Origin: Spirodela intermedia
Lineage: Eukaryota > Streptophyta > Magnoliopsida > Alismatales > Araceae
Direction of reading: 5' to 3'
Length of the DNA stretch: 64,000 nucleotides
Assembly: GCA_902729315.2 (NCBI GenBank)
Contig: LR746274.1
Coordinates: forward strand, 8,140,537-8,204,536
In this document: piece after piece, positions 1 to 12,227 of the stretch
How positions within the stretch are numbered: position 1 is the stretch's first letter
How the letters are laid out: every line of letters begins with the position of its first letter
Translations under genes and position numbers: made by a program
Notes under the pieces: generated by a model
The model's database searches: none
The model's input: only the letters and a program-made list of their open reading frames with translations
What the model was told of the DNA's origin: nothing

Positions 1-3000
1 CTGTTTAAAAGGAGATCACATCAACGATTTGAACACCTCTGACCAATAAAAAGGATAAAAAGGAATGAAAAGCATATTACTGAAAGAAATGCAGTCTACA
101 AAAGGACTGTTGCCAACGTTTATTTTGGCAAAGGGGAAATTGGTTCTTCAGTTTAAATTTTAACAACAAAACAACCCAAGGACTCCCAACTATTTTAGTA
201 ATTAGTTTATCAATCACAGAGTTATATAAACAAAATTCTAGTTTTCTTCATCGTCACAATTATGTAATTATATTGGTATAGTAATATGAATAATACATTA
301 CAGTGATGAATTCTTAAACAAGTCAACTAAAAGATCAAAATCATGCAAACTATTTTCTCAGGTACTTGCTCCTTTCAGTAGCAATGAGTTTGCTCCAAGC
401 TGAAACGGAAAAAGAAATTCGATAATCATCCGAGGATAACTTTGGGAAACTACCATTAGAGACCTAAAAATCAGCTAAAAAGGAAAAATGAGAGCGCAAA
501 AGTAAAATAATGGAAGAAAACATGTTAAAAAAACTATAACCGCTGCCTTTAATTTAGGAAATATTAACAAGATAATGAGATGTTCATCAATTCGCATAAA
601 TAAACAGAGAAAGCATTCGATCTAAATAGTGTGGTGATTGGACAGCCCACCAGACAAGAGCGTGGCTTCAGCACATCAGGAGGAATATGATCGTGTGGCA
701 TGAATTATTGACAAAGGAGATGGATTTTCAATCGGTATGGAGGTATTCTATTTCCCCAAAAATTTAAGAACCTATGTGATGTATTTTCGTAGAACTTCCC
801 CAGTTTCTATGGCTCATTAAAAAAAAAGAGGAGACGTAGGAATTGTAAAGGGATTCATTAGAGGTTAATTGAAGGCCGGAACATATCTGAAGGAAAACTG
901 CTCTATCTTGATAGTTATGGTGGCAGTATCAGATATCCGAACTTGAAACACAACACGCACTTGGTCCAACTTAAGTGAAAAGTTTTATTGTTTCAAAGTG
1001 GAGAGCTTATTTTTCTATATTGACTGAGATCATCTTGTAAGTACAGAAGTCAGATTTAGATCAGTACCTGATCATGAGCCTATATTTTGAAAACCACTAG
1101 TGGATATAATACTTGCCATGTCTTCATTAGAGAGTCCTTAGATGAGAAAGAGAAATAATCTAGTTCGTCAGAAGGACAGGATCTGATACTACACCGAGAA
1201 ACTCAATAAGACACCTAAAAAATCGGTAAAATGGAATCAAAGAGAATTCTTCCTGAAAAAAGCTATAAGGATAGGACACCCAAGAAATAAGAGGGTTTTG
1301 ATCACCAGGAAGAACCAAGTAGTTTCTCCATGGAAAATTGGCAGTCGTGTGCATCATTGTACTGATATTCATATTGATTGGAAAAGTCATTGGGTTCAAG
1401 TGAAATATGGAACGATCTCAACAGTTGGCATCGACATTGAAATCAGTGAGATTGTTGGTGCAGGTACATGGAAAGAGAATTTACATAACATCTTACGCCT
1501 CTGTGATTGGAAAAGGATTATGGAGAAATTTGAAATTAAAATTTCAAGATGTCAATGAAGCCTGAACTCTTAATGAATGAATCTAATACTATGCAAAGTC
1601 ACGTTGTCTGATTTGCCAATTTATTTTTATTCCTCATAAAGACTCCGAATATCAAAGAAGATCAGATCAACAAATGATGCAAGATTCCTTATAAATTTGA
1701 GTGCAAAGGCAGAGGCTGGCTATAATCTAAGGGCGAGTATGTAAACACAAACAGAATGAAGGCCGCAACATTATCAAGGTCAGAGAATTCAATTTCGCAT
1801 TATCTCACATGGAGACTTGGAAGAAAGGAATACATGCGACAAAGAAACATATAGGTACAATAATATGTTCCCTTTTTCTCAAAAGATAGGTGGTATTGGG
1901 CTCTGATGCTAAATAAACATTTTAATTTACTTTTCAAGAGAGCATTTGAAAAACTATTGTGCCAATGGTAGATCCTTACGACCACTAGCACAATGAGATA
2001 GGATCATTGCTCAAGATTTAGAACAAATCTTGAAAATGAAGAGATTAAAGATAGAAAACATTTTCAACCCACTTTTTAAATCATCACGATGAAGTGCAAA
2101 GGAGTCACAAGGAGAAGCCAAATCAGCTTATCATATTACTGCAGATGAAAGCATCAATCAATGACATGTTAGGGCTTTACATATGTGCCTTGATTCTAGG
2201 GCTCGCCGTCTGCATTGAAATGTGAGAATATTAAACAGCAGCACTTCTCGAAGGCATTGCATTATGTCCAATCGGTTCTTCGTGTGGATAGCATTAGCAT
2301 GTATTTGGGTGTATATGGAGAGGAATCATTCCATCACTAGTTTCTATAGTACACACTCACATTGGAGATTCAGCAGAGGTTCATTTCCACATAACAAGTT
2401 AAGACGACACAACCTCGACATATTCACAGAGAAAATAGAGATTAAGTTTTCAGAGGTTAGGAAAGCAATGGTCCATTGGCAAGGAACTAAGGGACAAGGC
2501 CCCTCTAACCTCAAATAATTATACAGAAAATAAAATATCATGTGTATATGAACATAATCCTTGTATGAATTTTTTATATCAAATAAATATATTAGATTAT
2601 AATAAATTATTTATTTCCTATGTTTTAAAAAAATGACATCATATTATTATCTAAAAATATCTAATATAAATTAATATATAGTCAGCTGAACATGTTCCCA
2701 AAGACGAATATCTGCTATTGACAATTTAAATACTATGAAGGATAGACTCCTGACGTTTTGAAGTATCCTAAACGGCATTGCAAAGTATGGTGGCTTATCC
2801 TCCAAGCAACCCTCACGGTTAGATGGGATAAGAGCAACACAACTCCTCAGTTAAACAGTAAAAGCTTTCAACATAAAGGGTATTCGAATTTTTTGGGATC
2901 ACAGAAAGAGTGGACAAGATTCCTTTAAAGTGAGGAAGAAAAGAATCTTATAAATATGGGTGCCTCAGAAAAGAACGCTATAGGTAGACTCCTCATTTTT

Positions 3001-4215
3001 CAAACATTGCACACTAACTCCTCATTCAAGGTGGATAAAATGAGTCAACTATTCCAAATTAATGGACCCACCCTTGACAACTTGGGCTGGCGATCTGTGC
3101 TAACTCAAAACACTCTTTAAAAAATGTACGAACTTTTAAAAATCAATTATGCAAGTCTATCTGTCCTGAAGAGGTATCACAGATTGGAACTGTCACAAAT
3201 AAGCGTTCTCATACTTAGTGAAATTCAAGTCTCATATGATAAAGTATGCTCAGACATTGTGAAGAAAAAAAATAAATGTTTTAAAATACATAGAGAAAAA
3301 GTTTTTTAAGATGGCTATAATTATCATGCAGATATATCTTTGTTTCAGAAACAGGATATAAGATAAACTTCAATTGAGTGGTGAAGCCATCTAGACAAAT
3401 GACAACCAGAGCTGAAGCAGAAGGAAAAGAAACTCTGTTGGTGTCTAAGGGAACAGATAGTCCTAGCTGCCTTAATAACGTAAATTTAACCGCCGGATTA
3501 AATCCATAAAAATCTCAGTTGTAGTTTTGCTCCCATACAACTAAATGCCTCATATGACGACACAATTGCATCAGCAGTTTCCTTCCTTCCCATCCATGGA
3601 ACACTCGTGATGACCTCACCAGTGGCAGGATTTAGGACCTACAATAACAAAGACTTCATAAGTAAGATCAGCAGATTCCAGATCTTCAGCAATATATTTT
3701 TCTTTTTGAATTAGTTTCAGTATGCTTTAGCGATTTCAAGCCAGATATAACTGGTTATGAGCAATATGATACACCTTGAGAACAAATATATGGTTCACTC
3801 ATTTAAAGTAAACCTTCAGATGGAACCTGTCAGCTCGTTCAATCTTTTCTAATGTAAATAAGGACGCTAAGGAACCTGAACAGTCTTCCCATCGTAAGCG
3901 TCCAGCCATTTTCCTCCGATAAGCCCCTGAGATTTCAGAAGCCCCAGCTCCTTCAGTCGAGCAATTGCGGCTTGAGTGTCCATACTGATCTGCCAAGTAT
4001 TATCAAAAAGAAAAACTAAAGCTCAGTAGCAGAAGATGGCACTTCAAGGAATGAGAACACTGCCAGCCCCAGAAACTCAGCGTTGTACACGGTGGGAGTG
4101 TAGCTTCCTGAGTGCGCTCCGACAGTCAAGATGTTGTGCGTATGCTTCTGAAATATCCCAACGAAATCGGAGGGAGAGAGAGAGAGAGAGAGAGGATAAC
4201 CTTGAGACGAGGAAG
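1..4215 (-). pseudogene. Inverted partial copy of SSADH (exons 1 remnant to 4), probably a pseudogene
   Basis: On the minus strand this stretch reproduces the 5' part of the intact SSADH gene, introns included. Exon 4 copy is 351-399, exon 3 copy 3539-3638, exon 2 copy 3876-3989, and an exon 1 remnant of about 15 bases is 4201-4215. Exons 2-4 keep the same lengths (114, 100, 49 nt), phases and open frames, with motifs such as GLIGGKWLDAYDGKTVQ and NPATGEVITSVP. Breaks: most of exon 1, including the initiator ATG and the targeting peptide, is missing; the first codon of exon 2 is ATC instead of ATG, although an ATG follows two codons later; and exon 4 ends in TA rather than TG, so joining to an exon 5 that begins with G would give TAG. 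Intron sizes resemble the intact gene (about 211, 237 and 3139 bp). Homology runs off the left edge within intron 4, so the rest of the copy, if present, lies outside the window. Confidence 0.85.
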
Positions 4216-4656
4216 ACGATGTCGATCCTTCTCCGACGTCGCAAGTGAGTGAAGAACGATAGCAGAGTAGCTGCTACGTGGAGGCCACCCAGAATGTGAG
4301 AGTGAGCAAGATAAGGTAGAGGGAGACTGTGAGAGAGTGAGTGGGAGGATTAGAGAGTGTGTCAGGGAGTTGGAGAGAGAGAGAGACGAGAGAGACGAGA
4401 GAGAGTGGGAGTGAGAGAGTGACAGTGACAGTGACAGTGGGAGAGTGGGAGAGTGAGAGAGTGAGAGAGTGACAGTGAGAGAGTGAGAGATTGAGAGTGC
4501 GAGAGTGAGAGTGCGAGAGTGGGAGAGAGAGAGTGAGAGAGAGAGAGTGAGAGATTGAGAGTGCGAGAGTGAGAGTGCGAGAGTGGGAGAGTGAGAGAGT
4601 GAGAGAGTGAGAGACTGAGAGACTGAGAGTGCGAGAGTGAGAGTGCAAGAGTGGGA

Positions 4657-4693
<37 letters not shown>

Positions 4694-4705
4694 TATTTTT
4701 AGTAC
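4160..4705. repeat. GA-rich low-complexity and minisatellite tract
   Basis: A short (GA)n run at about 4171-4192 lies in intron 1 of the SSADH copy. From about 4290 a longer purine-rich tract follows, built from degenerate units such as GAGAGTGCGAGAGTGA. It ends in a (TG)n run followed by (AG)n at about 4657-4693. Open frames here encode only Ser/Leu/His-rich low-complexity peptides and are not genes. Confidence 0.9.
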
Positions 4706-5049
4706 TAATCTATTTTTTTACAATAAATATTAGAGAACTTTATAGGATAAACCCACACCACGGGGCCCACTTGCCACAAAAAGCGTTCCTATAAAGTTCT
4801 TATGTAATCACATTATTATGCTATTTTTGTGTCGTCACATCATTCAAAAAAGCTTTTAAAATGTTAATAAAAATTAATATATATAATATTAAATAAATAT
4901 TGCTAAAATAGAAGATTCTTACATGATTTTTTGACATGATGTGGCATGCTTAGATGATTCAAAGCCATTGTATTGGTGTATTTAGCTGCTCAGAAGGTAA
5001 CCCATCAAACGAGTAACATTTGTTTACTCTTTCAATCATTCATTTTCAT
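4706..5049. other. AT-rich spacer, nothing recognised
   Basis: AT-rich DNA without a credible coding frame or recognisable repeat boundary. It lies between the GA tract and the LTR-like repeat. Confidence 0.6.
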
Positions 5050-5770
5050 TTTAGATGTAAATGTTAGTTTTTTGAAAGAAACTTGAAGAATTGAGATGAA
5101 AATGAATGAATGAGCTTCTTTTCCCTCTTAAATCCTTTATAACTATTATGAGATCATCATAAAATACTTCCAAGCTATTTTTCATTAGTTTTCACTATCA
5201 ATTTTAGAAACATTATGTAGCCAGCATTTTGGGAATGTAGTCAAAATAATTGAGATATTTCTCTAATTTTAACACATGATAGTAGGCTTAGTAGTTGATT
5301 ATTAAAATGGTTGTGAAATAGATTAAATAAATATTGGCATGTGATCTTACACCTTTTGTGCAAGTTTATGGATCACATATGTAGTCAACTCAAGTTACAA
5401 GTGAAATTGAGTCGCTATAAAATGGGTTGATTAATGTTTCTCTCTCCTCATTATTCCTCTTAATTATCTTCTTTCCTTTTCTTTTATCCTTCTCGAGTTC
5501 CCTCTAATTACGACTTTATTCTTCCCCTCTATCTCTCATTATTTTCCCTCTATTCTTCTCTTAGCCATCTTCCTTCTCATTTCATTAGACCCTCTCTTTT
5601 AATACTTCTTTCCTTTAATTCATAATAAAACTCTAGAATTGATGTAAGTTTAAATTAAATAATTCCCACAACATATTATTTCATCTCCTTGTGTTTGACT
5701 TGGAACTCACAATTATACAAAGAATTAATTAACGTTTAAATTTTAAAATTAATATAAAGTGAACATTTAA
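5050..5770 (+). mobile_element. Degenerate LTR-like repeat, family 2, copy 1
   Basis: This segment aligns by eye along its length with 39540-40330. Shared landmarks in order are an AT-rich start with GAAACTTGA-type sequence, a 'TTGTGAAAT' region, a stretch ending in AAATGGGTTGATT that includes a TATA-like TATAAAA, a CT-rich stretch, AATAAA-like signals, and a CTTATGTTTGACTTG-like end. A TATA box, pyrimidine-rich leader and polyadenylation-like signals in one unit suggest an old LTR. I could not place its termini or a target duplication. Confidence 0.5.
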
Positions 5771-5878
5771 TCTTAACGAAGAATACTCATAAATGACTAC
5801 TAGCTAGGGTGCTTCTTTGTACTTGGCTCATATGCCTCTATTTGTGTAAGCCTTCTTGTAAAGTTTGAGCTTGAGTGT

Positions 5879-7301
5879 TGATAAGTCTTCATTATCATGA
5901 GTTAATAATTAGTAAATAATATAGTTTTAGCCTTAACTCATGATAAATAGACTTATATTTGTGTTAAAGAATGATTTTTAGTTTTCAATTGATTAACGTG
6001 AATTTTTGGGTAATTATGTGATTTTTACAGTCTTACTTTTGAGATAAATGAAGAATAAGAAATATAAAAAAATATATTGTAAAATGAGGGGGGACCCGCT
6101 GGGCCCCCAAGCGGGTCGGAAGTGTAGCCGAGGAGTAGCCATGAGTAGGGGCTCGAGCGGCTTAGCTTAGACCGATAGGAGCACGTGTGTGCCACTCCCC
6201 TTCCACGTCACTGGTGGCCAGCCGGCTGTGGGGCAAGGAGTTGTCGTACACGCGAGAGAAGGGACTTTGCTTGCAAAGTTAATATTACTATATATTCGCC
6301 CAAAAAATCGGCGCACAACCAATGTGGGACTAAACCTGCGTCACACCTTCTTCACAGGCAAGCGACCGACGCGGGTTTGAATCCTTCTAGAGTCAAAATT
6401 CATATATTTTTATTTGATTATCGTGACTTTCCTGTAGATCGCCGGTGAAGGAATAAGCCGGGAGACCAGTCGCCACCTCTTGAGAGTGTACCAGATGCGA
6501 TGAAGAGCTTCCTCTTGCTGCGCGGACCTAAGGATGAAACTCCCTGACACGTGCCCCACCTCCATCTAGTGCCTCTCTGTTGGGTGACAGCCGCCGGAGA
6601 GTCGCAAAGTTGCCGTTTTTCTACTCCACCGGGTGACAGCCACTGGAGACGATTCGACGACCCACTTCATTGATCTCTAGACTTTGCGAGAAGATCTAGA
6701 GATTGCCCACGTCGTCTTTGTCCAAGGAGAGCCTTTGAGGCCGTAGACGCTACACAACGATCCTCCCGAATGCTCAGGATTCTAGTGCATCGCCGACACA
6801 TCGCCGTTGCGACGCCGAAACTCTGTTTTCCTGCTTTCAATTTAATTTACGCTTCATTTAGTGATACTTTGTGTAATTTTAATTTACCAAACTATACTTT
6901 GTTCAATTACGATTCTTCCGGCTTTTACATATCTTGATTTGATTAATTCAGTCATCTATAATCGCCTATGTAAGAATCACGTTTGCCGAGTGCTGATGTC
7001 ATCCTGACGTCCGCACCCTTATTTCCTTTTTTTCGTGAATTTTAAATATATTTCCTTTTTATTTCCTAGTATAAAATTTGTAAGAAAATCATACTCATTG
7101 AGAAAAATTCTGAATAATTACCAGGTATTATATTACATCCCTATGATCAAGCTGAAAAATTACCACTATTTTTGGAATTTTTATTGAATTATAATTGATA
7201 TATTTATTTAGAAATACTTCTAAATATCTGAAAATTCATATTTTCTAGTTTTATAAATTTTATATTTGCATGATTTAATATACAACGACTGAGTCACGTC
7301 A
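5879..7301 (+). mobile_element. Solo LTR, family 1, copy 1 (5-bp TSD AGTGT)
   Basis: The element starts TGATAAGTCTTCATTATC and ends AGTCACGTCA, giving the TG...CA termini of LTRs. It is flanked by a perfect 5-bp direct repeat, AGTGT, at 5874-5878 and 7302-7306. No internal retrotransposon sequence adjoins it, so it fits a solo LTR left by recombination between two LTRs. Copies occur at 7667-9495 (opposite strand) and 36028-37915. This copy keeps a GC-rich middle (6085-6800) with CCAATGTGGGAC, suggesting it is the least decayed of the three. Strand is assigned by convention. Confidence 0.85.
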
Positions 7302-7666
7302 AGTGTTGACCCAAAATAAGATAATGAACAAATCCCAAAGCCATGTTTACTTTGTCAAAAAACACAATAGGTTCCAAGGGTTCATTGATTAGTAAACCTA
7401 TGATGCTAGTAAGATCAAGGTCTCTTTCTCTTTCCCTTCTCTTATTTTCTCTTTATTTTCTCTCTCTCTTTCTTTCTTATTTTCTCTCTCTATCTCCCTC
7501 TATCTCTCTCATAGAAACAAGCTCGCCTAGTATAAACATATTAAAATTATCATATATGAATGACCTGATCTATCATTTATGGGTATCTCTTATTTAATAG
7601 TAGCACTATGTTTTATTTATTATATATTTCTTCTATAATAAATGGGGGATGAAATTTGAGAGTATC
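7302..7666. other. Spacer between two inverted solo LTRs, with a CT-rich tract
   Basis: About 365 bp separate the facing inner ends of the two solo LTRs. A pyrimidine-rich run of TTTCTCTCTCT type fills about 7418-7512. The only open frame here translates that run into Ser/Leu-rich sequence and is not considered a gene. Confidence 0.7.
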
Positions 7667-9495
7667 TGACGTGACTTAGTTGTTGTATAATAAATCATGT
7701 AAATTTAAAATTTTTAAAACTAAAAAATACTAATTATTATATATTTAAAAGAATTTGTGAAAAATATATTAATTATAATTCAATAAAAAATAAAAATAGT
7801 AATAATTTTCTAAGTTGATCATAGGGATGTAATATAATATTGGCTCATATTTCAGATTTTTTCACAAAAAATATAATTTCTTAATAAATTTTAGATTAAG
7901 AAATTAAAATAAAATATATTTAAAATTTACAAAAAAGGATAATCAAGGTGTGACATCAAGATGACATTAGTGCCTGATGAATATGAATTAGGTGGAAACA
8001 AAGTTCCACTCAGTAATTCTTACATAAGTGATCACAAATGATTTAATTAGTAAAATTAAGATTTATAAAAGCTAAAAAAGTCATAATTAAATGAAGAAGA
8101 TTTTAAAATTACACAGTATTACTAAATTAAGTGAAAATTAAGTTGAAAGTAGGAAAGGTAGAGTTCTTACCTCACAACAATGATTGTCAAAATTCTGTAT
8201 GTTTGGGAGGATCATTGAACGATGTCTACAACCTCTAAGGCTCTTTTTAAACATAGACGACATAAACATTTGTTGGATCTTGTTTCAAAGTCTAGAAAAT
8301 GATGACGAAAGTTAAACTAGTTAAAAAATAGTAAAATAAAGTATTGACATCACGATAGTGATGCGTCGATAATGTGTTAGAATCTTGAGCATTCAAGAAA
8401 ATCATCATATAGTCTTCATGACCTCAAAAGCTCTCTTTAGACAATGACAACATGAAAAATCTCTAAATCTTCTTATAAAGTCTAGAAATCAATGAAGTGG
8501 ATTGTCAAATTATCTTCGATGATAGTCACTCGATGGAGTGAAAAAAATGATGACTTTGTAGATATCTGACAATTATCACTTGACGAAGATAAACTAGATG
8601 GAGGTAAAATACATCTTAAAGAGCTTCATCTTTAGATCCATGTAGTACAAAGAGACTCTTCATCGCAATTGATATGTTCTTAGGAGGTGGTGACTCATCT
8701 CTTAGTAGATCATCTTCTTATCGATGATGGCTTGTTTGTTAATCAATTAAAAATAATTTACTCGATAGATTTATGATTCTTTTATTATAAATCGTTCATC
8801 AATTTTAGTAATGATACTTCACAAATAATGTTGACAAAATATTTACCAATAATTGAGTGATATTCATTGGTCACCCACCTATATGAGAGAGAGTGAAATA
8901 AGTACATTAATACTTTTAAAGTTATGTCATTGTGGTACCTTCTTCTAATAAATAAGAGGTATCTGAGATACAAAAATCATTAAGACATTCTAAAGAAAGT
9001 GTGACTACCAATTTAGTCTGACATCGGTTATATGTCAAATTTTGAGTGAATATATAATAATATGAGATTTAAAAAGTAATGAGTCATTCTCTCGTGTGTG
9101 TACAACCACTCATTGCCCCATGCTTGGTTGGCCACTAGTGATGTGGAACGAGAATGAGCACACGTGCCCCCTATCAGTCCATCCTTAGCCGTTTGAGCTC
9201 TTGCTAATAGCTCCATCAGATTGTGCTTTTGACCTACTTGTAAGCCTAATTGGCTGGTGGGTTCCTCCTTTTTTTTATCTTTTTATTTTCTTTTATTTTC
9301 ATTTATTTATCTTAAAAATATGATTATAAAAATTATATAAATTCACATAAAGTTATGTAATTAGCCAAAAAATTACATTAATGGACTAAAAACTACTTTT
9401 CACAATTTAACATAAATATGAGTTTATTTATTATGAGTTAAAGTAAAAACTATATTATTTATTAATTATTAACTCATGATAATGAAGATTTATCA
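7667..9495 (-). mobile_element. Solo LTR, family 1, copy 2, inverted (TSD GTATC/ATATC)
   Basis: This is the reverse complement of the 5879-7301 family. On the + strand it starts TGACGTGACTTAGTTG and ends GATTTATCA. Flanking pentamers are GTATC (7662-7666) and ATATC (9496-9500), a 4/5 match consistent with an old target duplication carrying one transition. It is longer (1829 bp) and more AT-rich than copy 1. Together with copy 1 it forms a large inverted repeat, but each unit has its own target duplication, so two insertions are the simplest explanation. Confidence 0.8.
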
Positions 9496-9500
9496 ATATC

Positions 9501-10090
9501 AAAAGCTAAAGGAACTAAAAAAAGTAATGATTTCTTAAAGTAAAAAGAAGATACATAAAGAAAGTGGAGCACCATTGAAATATTTATAGATTATTTAAAT
9601 ATCACAAAAGTGACATAAGAATAGAAGCTCAACATTTAGAGGAACCTCTAAGCTTGATGAAAGAGAATGGGAAAGCAAGAAGAACATACAAGAATAGTGG
9701 CACTTGAAATGCCTCTTAAGTCCCTCAAAAGAGGAGGAATGACTTTCAAAAAAGAAGTACCTCAAGAGGGAGAGTTGATTGGCACACCATCATAATCAAC
9801 CTCCTGTTTTCTCAACTAGAGAAATTCATTCAGGAATCTATCAAGAGATTCAAGATAAGAAGGATATCCCTACAATAATTTACCACAATGGGCCTAGAAC
9901 AATCATGAGAGAGATCTAGAGTGGTCATGGTGACAAAGTAGTGAACTACGCAAGTTTTATTAAAGGGAACTCAATAAACCATTCCAATATACAAGTTATC
10001 ACAATTATCTCAATTTTTTTTACTAACGATTCTCGATCCATGTTTATTAATTATATAGCATATTAGTTAGCAATATCATGATTCTCATAT
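9501..10090. other. Intergenic sequence, nothing recognised
   Basis: Moderately AT-rich DNA with purine-rich patches near 9520-9800. No coding frame, transposon protein or RNA gene was recognised. Confidence 0.55.
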
Positions 10091-10640
10091 ACTAATGAAA
10101 ACCCCACTTGAGACATGTATGGTATTACTTAATGATATGTATTAAAATCCCATTTCATCACATTTATTATCCAAGTGCTATGTAGCAAGCAATAATGGGC
10201 TTGTTCCTCACTACATGATTCCTACATAATAAATGTGATGAAGTGGGATTTTATTGCATGTAGTTGATTAATACCATGTATAGTTAATTAAGATGATAGC
10301 ATCCAATCGTTCACAAAAAATAATTTTAAACATGAAGCCTCTATACTCATTTCATTTCTTTGTTAATGACAACTTTTGATCCATGTTTATTACTTATACG
10401 GCATGGTAGTTAGTAATATCATGATTTCTCACAATAATTAACTATATGCAGTAAGATGCCATTTCATCACATTTATTATTCAAGAATTATGTAACAAGTG
10501 ACAAAGTGTAAATGACCAATTCAAGAAACATGTATTGTATCAATTAACTATATGTAATAAGATGTGATGAAATGGCATTTCATTGTGTATAGTTAATTGA
10601 TACCATACATGTTTCTTGAGTTGGTTGTTCATACACTCAA
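10091..10640. mobile_element. Palindromic MITE-like repeats (two related copies)
   Basis: At about 10115-10280, AATCCCATTTCATCACATTTATTAT is answered by an inverted counterpart around ATAATAAATGTGATGAAG, with ACATGTATGGTATTA and TTAATACCATGTAT near the outer ends. At 10440-10500 a related half-copy occurs. At 10523-10622 a near-perfect palindrome has arms TCAAGAAACATGTATTGTAT and ATACCATACATGTTTCTTGA. Foldback structure, small size and no coding capacity fit non-autonomous DNA transposons. Superfamily was not assigned because I see no clear target duplication. Confidence 0.6.
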
Positions 10641-10847
10641 TGTAGATGATAGCGTTCAGTCCTTTACAAAAAATAATTTTAAATTGAGGACTATAAGAAC
10701 ACGTTATCATATTTATGTCAGGCTTATGATATAAGATGGTGGTGCATGCAATTGCAGGAGAAAGAAGTGTCAAATCCAGACGCAAGGGATAGAAAGCTGG
10801 ATTTATATTTTGACAGTACAGATTTAGAGTGGTGCACCCTGGTTACC

Positions 10848-10903
10848 GGTCACCGGTGGGCATGAGTAAAGTTACATAAATATAATGTGAGCCATGCGTG
10901 AAG
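10848..10903 (+). repeat. 56-bp direct repeat, left copy, flanking the purine tract
   Basis: Starts GGTCACCGGTGGGCATGAG and ends CCATGCGTGAAG. It matches 12228-12283 with roughly ten mismatches over 56 positions, at an offset of exactly 1380 bp. The two copies bracket the GA-rich block. Confidence 0.85.
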
Positions 10904-12227
10904 AGAGAGAGAAGAGAGAAGAGAGAAAAGAGAGGAGTAGAGAGAAAAGATAGGAAGAGAGAAGAGAGAGAAAGAGTAGAGAGAGAAGATAAGAAGAGAG
11001 AAGAGAGAGAGAGAGTAGAGTGAGAAGATATGAAGAGAGAGAAAGAGTAGAGAGAGAAGACAAAAGAGAGAAGAGAGAGAGACAGATTAGAGAGAGAAGA
11101 TAGGAAGAGAGTAGAGAGAATAGAGAGAAGATAGGAAGAAAGAAGAGAGAGAAGAGAGCAGAGAGAGAGGAAGAGTAGAGAGAAGATAGGAGAGAGAGGA
11201 AGAGTAGGGAGAGAAGAGTAGAGAGTAGAGAGAAGAGAGAGAATAGTGACATAAGAATAGAGCGAGAAGATAAGAAGAGAGAAGAGAGAGAGAGTAGAGC
11301 GAGAAGATAAGAAGAGAGAAGAGAGAGAGAGAGTAGAGTGAGAAGATATGAAGAGAGAGAAAGAGTAGAGAGAGAAGACGAAAGAGAGAAGAGAGAGAGA
11401 CAGATTAGAGAGAGAAGATAGGAAGAGAGTAGAGAGAATAGAGAGAAGATAGGAAGAAAGAAGAGAGAGAAGAGAGCAGAGAGAGAGGAAGAGTAGAGAG
11501 AAGATAGGAGAGAGAGGAAGAGTAGGGAGAGAAGAGTAGAGAGTAGAGAGAAGAGAGAGAATAGTGACATAAGAATAGAGCGAGAAGATAAGAAGAGAGA
11601 AGAGAGAGAGAGTAGAGCGAGAAGATAAGAAGAGAGAAGAGAGAGAGAGAGAGTAGAGTGAGAAGATATGAAGAGAGAGAAAGAGTAGAGAGAGAAGACG
11701 AAAGAGAGAAGAGAGAGAGACAGATTAGAGAGAGAAGATAGGAAGAGAGTAGAGAGAATAGAGAGAAGATAGGAAGACAGAAGAGAGAGAAGAGAGCAGA
11801 GAGAGAGGAAGAGTAGAGAGAAGAGAGGAGAGAGAGGAAGAGTAGGGAGAGAAGAGTAGAGAGTAGAGAGAAGAGAGAGAATAGAGGAGAGGGAGGAAGA
11901 GTAGAGAAGAGAGAGAATAGAGAGAGGTGAGAGTAGAGAGAGGAGAGAATAAGGAGAAGAAAGGAGAGAGAGAATAGAGGAGAGGGAGGAAGAGTGGAGA
12001 GAGGATAGAGAGAGAGAAGCGAGGAGAGAGAGAGTGAAGGGAGAAGAGAGAGAGGGACAAGAGAGGAGAGAGAGAAGAGTGAAGGGAGAAGAGAGAGAGG
12101 AGAGAGAAGAGAGTAGAGAGAAGAGAGAGAGAGAGAGAAGGGAGGATAGAGAGGAAGAGTAGAGAGAGAAGAGTGAAGGGAGAAGAGAGAGAGGAGAGAG
12201 AAAAAGAGAGAGAGAGAGAGAGAGAGA
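10904..12227. repeat. 1.3-kb polypurine (GA-rich) array with about 318-bp higher-order repeats
   Basis: The + strand is almost purely A and G with scattered T. Superimposed on the GA background is a long tandem period: GAATAGTGACATAAG begins at 11241 and again at 11559 (318 bp apart), and GTAGAGTGAGAAGATATG begins at 11015, 11333 and 11653 (318 and 320 bp). Roughly 2.8 long units cover about 10950-11880, followed by more irregular GA repeats. A 453-codon open frame on the minus strand is only Ser/Leu low-complexity translation of this array and is not a gene. Confidence 0.9.

Noticed and set aside
1298-1558. Open frame in the antisense of SSADH intron 3 copy, with a counterpart on the minus strand at 15425-15628
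   Set aside because: Both copies are open for a stretch, but differences between them include many amino-acid changes and the frames end differently. No domain is recognised. Most likely neutral intron sequence.
6365-6395. GGGTTTGAATCC, resembling the T-arm of a tRNA
   Set aside because: No matching D-arm, anticodon arm or acceptor stem surrounds it. It lies inside the solo LTR.
5879-9495. A single large foldback or Mutator-like element with 1.4-1.8-kb terminal inverted repeats
   Set aside because: Each arm has TG...CA ends and its own 5-bp target duplication, and a third arm occurs alone at 36028-37915. Separate solo LTRs explain this better.
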